Shown in pieces: positions 33,767 to 43,811 of a stretch of 64,000 nt of DNA (positions within the stretch are counted from its first letter, which is position 1; the number at the start of each line of letters is the position of its first letter). The translations under genes and the position numbers were made by a program. Under the pieces are notes generated by a model. The model did not search any database, had not been told where the DNA came from, and worked only from the letters and a program-made list of their open reading frames with translations. Source of the DNA: Entomospira nematocerorum (GTDB lineage: Bacteria; Spirochaetota; Spirochaetia; WRBN01); contig NZ_CP118168.1 in assembly GCF_028748105.1 (NCBI RefSeq), forward strand, positions 744,001 to 808,000. Reading direction: 5' to 3'.

Positions 33767-36154
33767 TTATATCTCCTCTAGCGTGGTGTCTTGATCTTGC
33801 GCAACTTCTCGTTCTTTAATTTCTTGATTTAAACCTAGCGTAAGCAATTGTCCGACATCGACAATTAAACTGACGGATCCATCACCGAGAATGGTTGCTC
33901 CTGCTACTCCAGGAGTACTGGTGTACTGATCTCGTAGAGGCTTAATGACAACATCTTCCTCTCCGATAAGCGAGTCTACCATGAGACCAATTTTCTTTTC
34001 TTCCGTACCAACAACAACAATAAAGTGATAGTCGTTTTCCTTCTTGCTTGGTAGTTGGAATAACTTACTTAAGCGCAGAATGGAGACAACATCTTCACGT
34101 ACATTGAAGACCTCATATCCATCTAGATACATAATAACTTCTGGCTTAACACGGAAGCTTTCCAATACAGAGGTAATGGGAATAACATATATACTATCAG
34201 CTACACGTACCATAAGACCTTGGATGATAGCCAATGTAAGCGGCAGTTTGATAGTGAAGGTGCTCCCCTTCCCATATTCGCTCCAGATTGTAATTTCACC
34301 ATTAAGTTTTTCAATAGATTTTTTTACAACATCTAGACCAACGCCTCGACCAGAAATATCTGTAATTTGCTTTGCCGTGGAGAATCCAGGCTCCATGATA
34401 AGATGAAAAGCTTCTTGATTTGATATAATTTTTCCAGGTGCTAGGATGCCTCGCTCCATTGCTTTGGCTTTGACTGCATCAACATTGATTCCCGCACCAT
34501 CATCACTAATCTCAATAACAACCATATTACCTTGATTACTCGCTCGTAATGTCAGTGTTCCCTGTTCTGGTTTTCCAGCGGCAAGGCGAATTTCTGGTGT
34601 TTCTAAACCATGATCCATGCTATTACGGACACAATGCATGAGTGGATCAAAGAGCTCTTCTGTAACAATTTTATCCATCTCGGTTTCGCCACCAATAATT
34701 TCAAGTCGCACATTTTTATGGAGATTTTTAGCAAGATCACGCACAAGACGTGGAAAGCGCTGGAATACTTGATCTACAGGAACCATGCGAATTTTCAAGA
34801 CAGCATTATGTAGTTCACCGGTAGTTCTAGCTAAATCCGTGGTAATGGCACGAAATTTAGTCATCGAAGACTTGAGCTCACTTTCAACCCCATCAAATTG
34901 AGTTTGTAGGTCGTTCATGTGTGACGGAGCCGTGACGAATTTACGTAAGTCATTTAAAGTTAATGTACCTTGTTGCACTCGTTCGAGTTGCTCTAAGAAG
35001 ACTTCGACAAAGGTCTTTGATTGGGCGTTTAGATAGTTACGATATGCATAGAAATTATTGAGAGCAGAGTTGAATTGACTTGAAATTTGATTAAAAGTTC
35101 CTTTTGTAATAACAATTTCAGAAACTAAGTTAAGAAGAATGTCAATTCGTTTGCTGTCAACACGAATAATTTGTGTTTGCTCCGATGCTTTCTTAGGAGG
35201 TGCTTTTTTCGGGCTATTATTGGAGTTTCCGGGGGTGGATTGCGGGGATACCTCTAAAGATTCTTGGGTTGAGAGATCCTCTGTGGCGTGTACTGATTCG
35301 GAGAAATTTTGGTTGGCACTATTGGAAAAGGATAAATTATCGATATTTTGAGCACTAATAGATAGTGTTACATCTGACATGGCAGATTTTTGCTCAATGT
35401 GGGTGGGATCTAGATGTGAGAGGAGGTAGTAGTCTACAAAAGGAAAGAATTGATCCTCATAGAGACTATCAAAGTCTGGAAATGTTCGTAGAATTTGACC
35501 CATTTTTTTGAGAACTGCAAAAATTTGAATACCACCAACGGAATTCATTGGGTTGGATTCATCAAATTCAACACGAACACGATATGCAATCTCTCCATTT
35601 GTTGTAAGACGCACTTGTTCACGCATCTCATCAAGATCATGTTCTGTAATTTGTTGAGAGGGACCACTATTGGCTTGTGCCATGGAGGTACTACTTCCCT
35701 GTAAAGTAGAAGAGCTGAGTGTCGGTGTTGTAGGAGCGGGAGTTTTTTTAGGTGTATTTTTCTGTGCAAGCCGAGATAGAGTGCTTTTTAGTTCAGATAC
35801 ATCTTCATTATAGATACTTCCATTTTTACGTTCTTCTAACATCGCTTTTACTACATCGATACCACGAAGAATAGCATCAACAATTTCGCTTGTAGCAATA
35901 ATTTTATCAGCACGTATTTCGTCTAGGAGGTCTTCGACAGCATGGGTAAATTCTGCTAGCTCGCTCATTTGTACAGTTGCAGCACCGCCTTTGATGGTGT
36001 GTGCAGCACGAAAGATTTCATCAATAGCTTCTTTATCCGAAGGGTCTTCTTCCATTGCTAAGACATTTTGTTCTAGTTTTTCAACCTGCTGTTCTGCCTC
36101 TAGGTAGAAAATTTTCAGTAATTCATCATTTCCTGTGTCAAAGTAATCACTCAT
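33767..36154 (-). CDS. cheA: Chemotaxis histidine kinase CheA
   Basis: 795 residues. P1 (about 1-130) with the phosphorylated His52 in RAAHTIKGGA; a P2-like domain (about 175-270); a Ser/Pro-rich linker; a P3 dimerisation domain (about 330-500) in which the two helices are separated by an extra ~60 residues (from FNSALNNFYAYR to KFVTAPSHM); P4 ATPase with N box HCVRNSMDHG, G1 DDGAGI and G2 GRGVGLDVV; and a CheW-like P5 at the C terminus. The stretched P3 matches the atypical spirochaete CheA class. GAGGGG is 9 bases before the ATG. It heads cheA-cheW-cheX-cheY-era. Confidence 0.95.
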   Translation of the reverse strand: MSDYFDTGNDELLKIFYLEAEQQVEKLEQNVLAMEEDPSDKEAIDEIFRAAHTIKGGAATVQMSELAEFTHAVEDLLDEIRADKIIATSEIVDAILRGIDVVKAMLEERKNGSIYNEDVSELKSTLSRLAQKNTPKKTPAPTTPTLSSSTLQGSSTSMAQANSGPSQQITEHDLDEMREQVRLTTNGEIAYRVRVEFDESNPMNSVGGIQIFAVLKKMGQILRTFPDFDSLYEDQFFPFVDYYLLSHLDPTHIEQKSAMSDVTLSISAQNIDNLSFSNSANQNFSESVHATEDLSTQESLEVSPQSTPGNSNNSPKKAPPKKASEQTQIIRVDSKRIDILLNLVSEIVITKGTFNQISSQFNSALNNFYAYRNYLNAQSKTFVEVFLEQLERVQQGTLTLNDLRKFVTAPSHMNDLQTQFDGVESELKSSMTKFRAITTDLARTTGELHNAVLKIRMVPVDQVFQRFPRLVRDLAKNLHKNVRLEIIGGETEMDKIVTEELFDPLMHCVRNSMDHGLETPEIRLAAGKPEQGTLTLRASNQGNMVVIEISDDGAGINVDAVKAKAMERGILAPGKIISNQEAFHLIMEPGFSTAKQITDISGRGVGLDVVKKSIEKLNGEITIWSEYGKGSTFTIKLPLTLAIIQGLMVRVADSIYVIPITSVLESFRVKPEVIMYLDGYEVFNVREDVVSILRLSKLFQLPSKKENDYHFIVVVGTEEKKIGLMVDSLIGEEDVVIKPLRDQYTSTPGVAGATILGDGSVSLIVDVGQLLTLGLNQEIKEREVAQDQDTTLEEI

Positions 36155-36452
36155 CCCTAATGCCCCTCACTTTTACAGTTTTGGTTATATAGTGTTTCTA
36201 TTTTACAATGTTTATACATTTTCATTTTAGCATTTTTACTATAACTTGATCTAGTCCTTATGTGATTAAATTATAGGTAAGTACCCATTTCCCTTAAATT
36301 TAATGATAAAAAGGTGAAAGTTTCATCTTTTTTAGCTTGGGTAAGGTACTTATTGAACTCCTTCGTCTTAGAATCTACACATAAACGGGACTAGATTTCC
36401 ATATTTATTGATAGTTTTCACGAATTTACTGGTGGATTGGATGCATTGCATC
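36155..36452 (-). promoter_or_regulatory. 298-base intergenic region: rnz terminator and che operon promoter region
   Basis: It holds a hairpin with T-runs at 36308-36332 and an outer 8-base inverted repeat, TAAGTACC (36278-36285) and GGTACTTA (36345-36352). A minus-strand TATAAT at about 36271-36276 could serve the che operon. I see no sigma-28 (TAAA-GCCGATAA) or sigma-54 site and no further gene. Confidence 0.4.
36308..36332 (-). terminator. rnz terminator candidate
   Basis: AAAAAGGTGAAA facing TTTCATCTTTTT, with one G-T (A-C on the minus strand) mismatch, A-run and T-run on the two sides. Confidence 0.55.
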
Positions 36453-37379
36453 TCAATCAGCATAATTGATATTGATTTGCATTCTATCACGGCAGAGAAA
36501 AGTTTCGGAAAATTGTGTTTGTGCCTCTCTTAGAAGATATTTGAGTTCTCTATCTGTATAACGAGGACTAAAGTGGATAAGTCCTAGCTTTTTAACATTG
36601 GCATCTCGGGCAATGATACCACTTTGTTTTGCTATTAAGTGCGACTTTTCTTGAGCACTCTCCAGAAGATCTTCGGTGAACATTCCCTCACAGATGAGTA
36701 AGTCACTATTTATTACGTCATGGGCAATACTTTCATTATAGGATGTATCTGTTACAAAAGATACTTTACGTCCAGGCCTCTCACTACCCATAACCTGACG
36801 AGGTTCTATAGTTACTCCATCTTCATTAACTACCGACTGACCCCGTTGGAGCATACCCCAAAGAGGTCCTTCTTTGATACGCAATGCTCTTGCTTGGATG
36901 GGATCAAATACGCCCAATCTAGGTTTTTCTTCTAGGCTATATCCAACACAAACGCGCCGATGATAGAGAGGAAAGCTCTTTACGACATATTCAGGAGTTT
37001 CTAGTACTGTTTGACGCTGATAAGGATCAATTTCTATGATGGAAATTTGATAATTAATATAGATATCGAGCGTTTCTAACTGCGACTCAATATAGGCTTT
37101 GACTTTTGGCGGCCCAATGATGTATAAGGGATCACTACGCTGTACTTGACTCGATAGCATGAGAATACCTGGTAACCCCGTAACGTGATCCGCATGGGTA
37201 TGACTAATAAAGATAGCTTTGATCTTTTTCCATCGAAGATTGAGTTTTTTTAGTGAAATTTGGGTTGCTTCTCCACAGTCAAACATGAGAAGATCGCCAT
37301 CTCGTCTTAAGAGCATTGATGTTAAGTGTCTATTGGGTAGTGGCATCATTCCACCACATCCTAAAATAAAGGCTTCCAT
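36453..37379 (-). CDS. rnz: Ribonuclease Z (tRNA 3' endonuclease)
   Basis: 308 residues of the metallo-beta-lactamase fold. Zinc motif SHTHADHVTGLPG (about 59-71), the FDCGEATQ strand before it, VSFVTDTSY, and the late LGLIHFSPRY; the exosite loop that grips tRNA lies at about 165-185. It cuts pre-tRNA after the discriminator base, needed when CCA is not encoded; both tRNA genes in this window lack encoded CCA, which fits. No good ribosome site before the ATG. It is separated from cheA by 298 bases and diverges from galE. Confidence 0.92.
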   Translation of the reverse strand: MEAFILGCGGMMPLPNRHLTSMLLRRDGDLLMFDCGEATQISLKKLNLRWKKIKAIFISHTHADHVTGLPGILMLSSQVQRSDPLYIIGPPKVKAYIESQLETLDIYINYQISIIEIDPYQRQTVLETPEYVVKSFPLYHRRVCVGYSLEEKPRLGVFDPIQARALRIKEGPLWGMLQRGQSVVNEDGVTIEPRQVMGSERPGRKVSFVTDTSYNESIAHDVINSDLLICEGMFTEDLLESAQEKSHLIAKQSGIIARDANVKKLGLIHFSPRYTDRELKYLLREAQTQFSETFLCRDRMQININYAD

Positions 37380-37526
37380 ATCTGAAGGAAGTGTATCACA
37401 TTTTCTTTTTTTGTGCTATACTAGCCTCAAAGACCTAGAAATATATACTATATTTAATTAATAAAAAGTGGCATTATTATTTCTGATTTGTAATTAGGAT
37501 ATATGATGTGTAAAAAGGGATTATTC

Positions 37527-38504
37527 ATGAAAGTTGTGGTAATTGGTGGAGCAGGATATATCGGTGCTCATGTTGTCAAGGCATTGCTGGACAAAGATCA
37601 TCAGGTTAAAGTATATGATAATTTATCTACAGGTCAAGAGATAAATTATTTTAATGGGGTTGAAAATGTCGTGGCTGATATTTTAGATTATCCTTCTTTA
37701 GTTAAAGAGTTACTTGGTTTTGACGCTGTCATCCATCTTGCAGCATTCAAAGCTGTTGGTGAAAGCATGGAGTTTCCCGAAAAGTATAGTATCAATAATA
37801 TTATGGGTACACTCAATGTTCTCAATGCGATGACTGCCACGAAAGTGCCTTACTTTGTTTTTTCAAGTAGTGCTGCGATCTTTGGAGAGGGCAATGGAGA
37901 ACCTATCGGAGAGGAGGCACTTAAGGCTCCTAGTAACTATTATGGTTTTACTAAATTAGAGATAGAGCGATTCCTAGCATGGTATGATCGACTTAAAGAT
38001 ATAAAAAGTATTAGCCTTCGGTATTTTAATGCGGCTGGATATGATCCAAGTGGCACGATTAAGGGTCTAGAGCGTAATCCGGCTAATTTAATTCCCGTGA
38101 TTATGGAGGCGGCTTTTGGTATTCGCTCAGAGTTAGTTATCTTTGGCAATGATTATCCGACTACTGATGGTACGTGTATTCGTGACTACATTCATGTGAG
38201 TGATCTTGCGGAGGCACATGTCAAGGCATTGGATTATCTTGTTTTACATAATCAAAGTATGTCTCTTAATTTAGGTACTGGAAGAGGTTTGAGTGTTCAA
38301 GAAATTTATGATGAAGCTGTGCATGTTCATGGCTCTGTTATTCCTATGCGTTATGGAGAACGGCGTGATGGTGACCCCTCTCAGTTGATTGCAGCTTCGA
38401 GTAAAGCACAAAGTGTATTAGGGTGGACTCCTCAATATAGCGATCGAGAAACACTGATTAAGACGACATATCAAGCTTATCAACGGTATTATCAGAGTAA
38501 ATAA
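37527..38504 (+). CDS. galE: UDP-glucose 4-epimerase
   Basis: 325 residues from the ATG at 37527, chosen for AAGGGA 6 bases upstream and the immediate NAD loop VVVIGGAGYIGAHVV; an in-frame ATG at 37503 adds 8 residues. The short-chain dehydrogenase/reductase catalytic Tyr-x3-Lys is in SNYYGFTKLE, Ser in FSSSAAIFG, and TCIRDYIHVSDLAEAH and GERRDGDPSQL complete the epimerase signature. It makes UDP-galactose for surface glycans, perhaps with the glycosyltransferases at 18.5-20.6 kb. The HAD gene follows by 21 bases. Confidence 0.93.
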   Translation: MKVVVIGGAGYIGAHVVKALLDKDHQVKVYDNLSTGQEINYFNGVENVVADILDYPSLVKELLGFDAVIHLAAFKAVGESMEFPEKYSINNIMGTLNVLNAMTATKVPYFVFSSSAAIFGEGNGEPIGEEALKAPSNYYGFTKLEIERFLAWYDRLKDIKSISLRYFNAAGYDPSGTIKGLERNPANLIPVIMEAAFGIRSELVIFGNDYPTTDGTCIRDYIHVSDLAEAHVKALDYLVLHNQSMSLNLGTGRGLSVQEIYDEAVHVHGSVIPMRYGERRDGDPSQLIAASSKAQSVLGWTPQYSDRETLIKTTYQAYQRYYQSK

Positions 38505-38525
38505 GAAAAAGGAGTGGAGGGAGAG

Positions 38526-39326
38526 ATGAAAGAGATTAAAATGGTGGCCATTGATATGGACGGCACAATTCTTCGTCATGACGATACAGGGGTCTTTATT
38601 AGTGATGTGACGAAAAAAGCCATTCATGATATTCATAATTTAGGTATTAAAGTTGTCATTGCAACAGGACGTAGTTATGGTATATTAAAAGATTTTATTA
38701 TAGAGTTAGGATTATTAGATAACTATCACGTTATGTGCAATGGTGCAGCAACGCTGAGTCCTAGTGGTGAATTTATTAACCTACATGGACTTCCTATGCA
38801 TTTATACAAAACGATGGTAGATCGGCTGACACATGCACAGATTCCATTTGCTGTTTTTGATGCAGATCTCTCTTACTGTTTACCTTTTGCCATGCAAGCT
38901 GATGCACACGCCTATAGAGAGAGTATTGTTCGAGAGTCATTACTAGATTTATCTTTTATTACAAAGCTTGTTATTGGACCATATAATGCTCAAGCAATAG
39001 AAGATCAGGTTGGCGATTTGGATGTTTCCCTTGCTCTGAGTGTCTTTCAGGGCGTCACCTATGCTGAAGTGTGGCCACAAGGACTACATAAAGGGACAGC
39101 AGTAGAAGAGGTTGCTCATATTTACGGTATCGGAATCGATAACGTCATGGCAGTAGGGGATGGTGGTAACGATAAAGCAATGTTAAGCCATGTAGGTTGG
39201 GGTGTTGCTATGGGTAACGCTACTGATGATGTTAAGAGTCATGCTGATGCGGTAACGGACACAATTGATAATGATGGATTAGCAAAGGCGTTAGAAAAGT
39301 ATATTATTCGCAAGGATTTTAGTTAG
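38526..39326 (+). CDS. HAD-superfamily Cof-type phosphatase
   Basis: 266 residues from the ATG at 38526 (GGAGG 5 bases before; an in-frame GTG lies 12 bases upstream). HAD motifs: AIDMDGTIL (motif I), VIATGRSYG (motif II), the IIB cap at about 80-180, and VGDGGNDKAMLSHVGWGVAMGNA (motif III/IV region). The Cof family dephosphorylates sugar phosphates, pyridoxal phosphate or FMN; the substrate cannot be fixed here. Cotranscribed with galE by position. A long inverted repeat follows. Confidence 0.85.
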   Translation: MKEIKMVAIDMDGTILRHDDTGVFISDVTKKAIHDIHNLGIKVVIATGRSYGILKDFIIELGLLDNYHVMCNGAATLSPSGEFINLHGLPMHLYKTMVDRLTHAQIPFAVFDADLSYCLPFAMQADAHAYRESIVRESLLDLSFITKLVIGPYNAQAIEDQVGDLDVSLALSVFQGVTYAEVWPQGLHKGTAVEEVAHIYGIGIDNVMAVGDGGNDKAMLSHVGWGVAMGNATDDVKSHADAVTDTIDNDGLAKALEKYIIRKDFS

Positions 39327-39338
39327 ACGATACTAGGT

Positions 39339-39388
39339 ATAGATCCTAGATCTCTAATGTGCAATAATTATAATGATCTAGGATCTAT
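39339..39388. terminator. Perfect 14-base inverted repeat between converging genes
   Basis: ATAGATCCTAGATC (39339-39352) and GATCTAGGATCTAT (39375-39388), spacer 22 bases, between the HAD gene and mutL. Each arm also contains a smaller palindrome (AGATC-CTA-GATCT). There is no T-run, so it may be a rho-independent stop of atypical form or a protein site. Confidence 0.5.
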
Positions 39389-39398
39389 CATAATATAT

Positions 39399-41207
39399 TT
39401 AAATGGTTCGCTTTATCCATTTATAGAGTTGTTCTTGTGTCAACTCAATCCATAGAGGACGGCCATGGGGACAGAATGGTTGCTCTAGTGCAAACGTATC
39501 TCTGATTAAAGTCATCGCTGCTTCATCATCGAGATACGTTCCTTCTTTGATTGCTTGACGACAGGCAATGGTTGCATAAACTGTTTTTTTGAGTCCTTTT
39601 TCAAGATTTAATAAGTATTCTTGCCAAAAGGCCACACTGTTACCATCGCTGGGCGTACTATGAAGCTCTATATGTGTATCATCAAGAAGAGTAAATTCAA
39701 TACCCATATGGGAAAGTTCTTCCTCTGCAAGCTGTATGAGCATAAGTTGATCAGGAGACACCTCGATTGTCATAGGGCATAGGAGTCGATCAACGGTGGG
39801 AGGATTCGTACAAATTTGATCGAAAAGAATGCGTTCGTGTGCTGCATGTTGATCGATAAGATATAGAACAGAGCCACGTTCTACGAGTAAAAAGACACCA
39901 AAAACTTGTCCCAAGTAATACCAGCTTTGGTGAGGTTGGCTGATAATTTCGCTTCTTTTGGGCGATGTATGAGGTATTGGTTGGGGTAGTTCGACTCCAT
40001 CTTGGTTGGCCTGTGCCTGAAGAAATGATGTGACATTATCCCCTTTATTGATAATTCTTGAATAGTGTTGAGATTGATTCAATCGTTTAGGAGTGCCGTT
40101 CTTTATTGTACTGATTCCTGCTATAGTTTGACGCTCTTCTTGGATTGGTTCACTCACCTCAGAGAGTGCTAGTGGGCGAAAAATATATTGATGGTGCATG
40201 GACGTTGTCGGGGTATGGACAACAAGTTTCGATTGAAGTGTTTCAACGATACTACGATGAATAAGAGGCATATTACGAAATTTAGCCTCTCGTTTAGCGG
40301 GATGAATATTAAAATCGACCAGATCCGGACGAATCTGGGTGAATATAAACCCTGAAGGGTATTGTCCACCAGGAAGCACTGTATCATAAGCATGAAGAAG
40401 AGCCTGAATAGGTGCGTACTCTATAATCCGTCTTCCGTTTGCATAGAAATGGATATAACGTTTATCATTACGGTATAAGTGTGGAGGGGAGGCAATAATT
40501 TGTAGAGAGAAGCCGTCATGTTCCACTGTCTGTTCACTAAAAACAACAAGGGGATTATTCCCAAGTTGCTGTGCAAAGAGAGTCGTTGCTCGTTGTGCAA
40601 GAGAAGTTACTGGGAGATTGAGCTTTTCTTTATTATCGAGAGTTACTGTGAATGCAATATGGGGATGTGCTAATGCCTTTTCGTGTATTATCTGTAGAGA
40701 GTCTTTTGCTTCGCTAGCAATACTTTTTAAAAATCGCTTTCTCACAGGAATATTATAGAAGAGCTCCTTAATATGAATGGTGGTTCCTATGGGGTGTGCG
40801 GTGGGTTGAATAGATTGAATAGTTCCATCATGCGCGAGTAGTCGATGTGCAGAGTGACCGTCCTTCTTACTGATGATTTCCACTTTAGCACATGAGGTAA
40901 GACTTGCTAGGGCTTCACCACGAAATCCCAGGGTGGATAGGTGATCTAAGTCCTCTACCCGCTGAATTTTACTGGTGGCATGGCTAATAATACAGAGAGA
41001 TAGGTCTTCTTTATCCATACCGATGCCATTATCGATAATGGTGATGCCTTCAATACCTCCTGCTTTCAGGTGAATAGTAACATGAGAAGCTTGTGCATCA
41101 ATAGCGTTATCAATGAGCTCTCTGAGAGCAGAAGAGGGGCGCTCTATAACCTCTCCGGCGGCAATACGACGTGCTTCTTGGGGTGATAATACGATAATAC
41201 GGCTCAT
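39399..41207 (-). CDS. mutL: DNA mismatch repair protein MutL
   Basis: 602 residues. N-terminal GHKL ATPase: ELIDNAIDAQ, DNGIGM, ATSKI, GFRGEALASL. The C-terminal domain has DQHAAHERILFD, ACRQAIKEG and CPHGRPLWIE, the endonuclease metal site found in MutL proteins from organisms without MutH; the third acidic residue is Asp instead of Glu, so nicking activity is likely but not certain. It couples MutS mismatch binding to nicking. Divergent from hrpA across about 80 bases. Confidence 0.95.
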   Translation of the reverse strand: MSRIIVLSPQEARRIAAGEVIERPSSALRELIDNAIDAQASHVTIHLKAGGIEGITIIDNGIGMDKEDLSLCIISHATSKIQRVEDLDHLSTLGFRGEALASLTSCAKVEIISKKDGHSAHRLLAHDGTIQSIQPTAHPIGTTIHIKELFYNIPVRKRFLKSIASEAKDSLQIIHEKALAHPHIAFTVTLDNKEKLNLPVTSLAQRATTLFAQQLGNNPLVVFSEQTVEHDGFSLQIIASPPHLYRNDKRYIHFYANGRRIIEYAPIQALLHAYDTVLPGGQYPSGFIFTQIRPDLVDFNIHPAKREAKFRNMPLIHRSIVETLQSKLVVHTPTTSMHHQYIFRPLALSEVSEPIQEERQTIAGISTIKNGTPKRLNQSQHYSRIINKGDNVTSFLQAQANQDGVELPQPIPHTSPKRSEIISQPHQSWYYLGQVFGVFLLVERGSVLYLIDQHAAHERILFDQICTNPPTVDRLLCPMTIEVSPDQLMLIQLAEEELSHMGIEFTLLDDTHIELHSTPSDGNSVAFWQEYLLNLEKGLKKTVYATIACRQAIKEGTYLDDEAAMTLIRDTFALEQPFCPHGRPLWIELTQEQLYKWIKRTI

Positions 41208-41291
41208 GATGCATCATTGTAGAAAAAAAAATCGAATTAGACTAGAGGGGGGATCTATACTTTTTTCATAAAAATTCGTACAATGTATATT

Positions 41292-43811
41292 ATGAAAACA
41301 CATCTTCTTCCAGTATATCAACACCGAGAAAAAATATTACACGCACTTAAAGATCATTCTGTCGTTATTGTAGAGAGCCCTACTGGTAGTGGTAAAACAA
41401 CGCAACTTCCCATTATTTTGCATGAGGCCGGGTATGATACTCATGGTGTCATAGGTGTTACACAGCCAAGAAGAATTGCAACATTGGGAGTTAGTGATTA
41501 TATTGCCAAACAGTTACGAGTTACTCTAGGTGAGTTTGTTGGTTATAAGATGCGGTTTGAAGATAAGACATCTCCCAGAACACGCATTAAAATCATGACC
41601 GATGGCATTCTTCTTCAGGAGCTGAAGAATGATCGATTGCTTTCAGCTTATAGTGTCATTATTATTGATGAGGCTCATGAGCGAAGTTTGAATATTGATT
41701 TTATTTTAGGATTATTAAAGAAAATTTTAGTAGAACGTTCTGAATTAAAGGTAATTATTTCCTCTGCTACCATTAATGCACAAGTCTTTTCCCGATATTT
41801 CAATCATGCACCAGTTATCTCTATTGATACCCCAACATATCCTGTAACTGTTGTATATGATCCACCAGAAACAGATACAGAAGAGGCACTTATTGCCAAA
41901 ATTGTCGCCCGCGTTGAGACAATTATTTCTACCGATCGAAAAGCTGGAGATATCCTTATTTTTCTACCGGGAGAGCGAGCGATCAAGTTGTGTATGCAAT
42001 CATTACAGGGATCGATAGTCCAGAAAAAGCTTTGGATTCTCCCTCTTTATGGTATGCTTGCTAAGGAGGAACAAGAGCGAGTATTTAAACGAGCTCCCTT
42101 TGGTAAAAGCAAAATTGTTATTGCTACGAATATTGCGGAAACATCCATTACAATTGATGGGATACGTACTGTCATAGATTCTGGGTTACTCAAAGAGAAT
42201 ATTTATAATCAGCGTACTTATACTAACAGTTTAGTACAAGATTTTGTGAGCAAGGCCGCAGCTGAGCAACGTAAGGGACGTGCGGGAAGAACGGCACCAG
42301 GAACATGCTATAGATTGTATAGCAAGGAGATCTTTAATCAACGTCCACCTTTTAGTAAGGAAGAGATTTTTCGCACTGATTTAAGTGAGGTTGTACTGCG
42401 CATGGCAGGCCTTGGTGTGAAACGATTTGTCGAATTTGACTTTATTAATAAGCCTTCTGCGGCTGGAGTAGCCAGCGGTGTAGAGACTCTTATTTTTTTA
42501 GGTGCTATTGATGAAAATCGTGAAATTACTAAGACAGGCGAGAAACTTTTACAACTACCATTACTACCCAGGCACGGTCGTATATTAGTTGAATCAATCA
42601 TGAAGTATCCTGATGTCGTGGTTGAGTGTGCTACTGCTTGTGCTTTTTTGAGTACCAATAATCCTTATCTTCTTCCATTGGGTGAGGAGGTGGAGGCACG
42701 AACAGCGCATCAAAATTTTCAGGATGAGGCTGGGGATTTTATTGGATATTTACACCTTTATAAAGCATTTAGTGAAAGTGATGATAAAGAAAGTTTTTGT
42801 CAACAGTATTACTTAGATTATCGAACGATGCAAGAGATTGTAAATGTAAAAGAGCAGTTGGAGAGCATTATTCATGATATGGGTGCTGTTGTAGGAACTG
42901 GTGGTTCCTTGAAAGATTATCTCATGTGTTGCATGGCAGGATTAATTCAATTTGTTTGTGTTCAGACTGGCCATAATCTCTATCGTAGTTTGACGACTGA
43001 TCGCATTATGATTCATCCAGGCTCTGTCTTGTTTCGGCAATCACCACCGTTTATTTTGGCCGGTGAGATCGTCAAAACAACGCGAATGTATGCTCGTAGT
43101 GTGAGTAAAATAGAGAGAGCTTGGATAGAGGAGTTAGACCCTTCTCTTTGGAATGGGCTTAAAGCTTTTCTTAAACCCCAGCTTCGTGGAGATCGTTCTG
43201 CAACAATGAAGCAAACTCGGGAGAGAAAAGAGATACCAGAAGAGGGGATTAGACTCGGAAAATTACACTTTAAGGTCGATGGACGTAAAGGGAAAAAGGC
43301 AACGATTGCACTTGATTGGCAAGCGATTTGGAATAGTCAGCAACCAACTCCGGTTATACCTGAAGTACGTATTCAGAAAGGAACGCGTGCAACTATTATG
43401 TTAGGTAAGGAGAAGATATTAAGTGGGTTACCCGTCTCCCTCGCTTTACAGTATATGATGGCCTCCAATCCCAAAGATAGCTTTCAAAAGCATTGGCATC
43501 GGTTTAAAGAGTATCATCCAGGGTCTGATACGGTACAGAATGAATTATTACGGTTTCTAGCTGATGCCCAGCATTTAGGCGAGCTCTGTCTCAGTAAAAA
43601 GGGTAATGTGCTAGGATTTCTTACGATTGTACTTGATAAAAGTGGTAAGCTTTATTTTAAGCCGAGTCTGAAATTCTCCGTTTTCTTATTTCATACACAA
43701 GAAGCTCTAGAGCATTTAGATGATTTAGGACTGATTAAGGATAGTGATCCTCAGAGTGTAAGTCTAAATCAAGCTTTTGAGCGACTGACAATTTTTCTTT
43801 CGATGGGATAG
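41292..43811 (+). CDS. hrpA: DEAH-box RNA helicase HrpA
   Basis: About 839 residues, close to the spirochaete-size HrpA and shorter than the E. coli protein. Visible: Walker A SPTGSGKTTQL, TQPRRIA, DEAHERS, SSATI, FLPGERAI, TNIAETSITIDGI and RKGRAGRTAPGTCYRLYS; then the helicase-associated and oligonucleotide-binding domains. The enzyme unwinds RNA; in Borrelia it affects protein levels and mouse infection. Two starts are possible: ATG at 41283 or 41292; neither has a ribosome site, and 41292 sits 8 bases after a TACAAT. The 3' end overlaps the methyltransferase gene by 77 bases. Confidence 0.9.
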   Translation: MKTHLLPVYQHREKILHALKDHSVVIVESPTGSGKTTQLPIILHEAGYDTHGVIGVTQPRRIATLGVSDYIAKQLRVTLGEFVGYKMRFEDKTSPRTRIKIMTDGILLQELKNDRLLSAYSVIIIDEAHERSLNIDFILGLLKKILVERSELKVIISSATINAQVFSRYFNHAPVISIDTPTYPVTVVYDPPETDTEEALIAKIVARVETIISTDRKAGDILIFLPGERAIKLCMQSLQGSIVQKKLWILPLYGMLAKEEQERVFKRAPFGKSKIVIATNIAETSITIDGIRTVIDSGLLKENIYNQRTYTNSLVQDFVSKAAAEQRKGRAGRTAPGTCYRLYSKEIFNQRPPFSKEEIFRTDLSEVVLRMAGLGVKRFVEFDFINKPSAAGVASGVETLIFLGAIDENREITKTGEKLLQLPLLPRHGRILVESIMKYPDVVVECATACAFLSTNNPYLLPLGEEVEARTAHQNFQDEAGDFIGYLHLYKAFSESDDKESFCQQYYLDYRTMQEIVNVKEQLESIIHDMGAVVGTGGSLKDYLMCCMAGLIQFVCVQTGHNLYRSLTTDRIMIHPGSVLFRQSPPFILAGEIVKTTRMYARSVSKIERAWIEELDPSLWNGLKAFLKPQLRGDRSATMKQTRERKEIPEEGIRLGKLHFKVDGRKGKKATIALDWQAIWNSQQPTPVIPEVRIQKGTRATIMLGKEKILSGLPVSLALQYMMASNPKDSFQKHWHRFKEYHPGSDTVQNELLRFLADAQHLGELCLSKKGNVLGFLTIVLDKSGKLYFKPSLKFSVFLFHTQEALEHLDDLGLIKDSDPQSVSLNQAFERLTIFLSMG

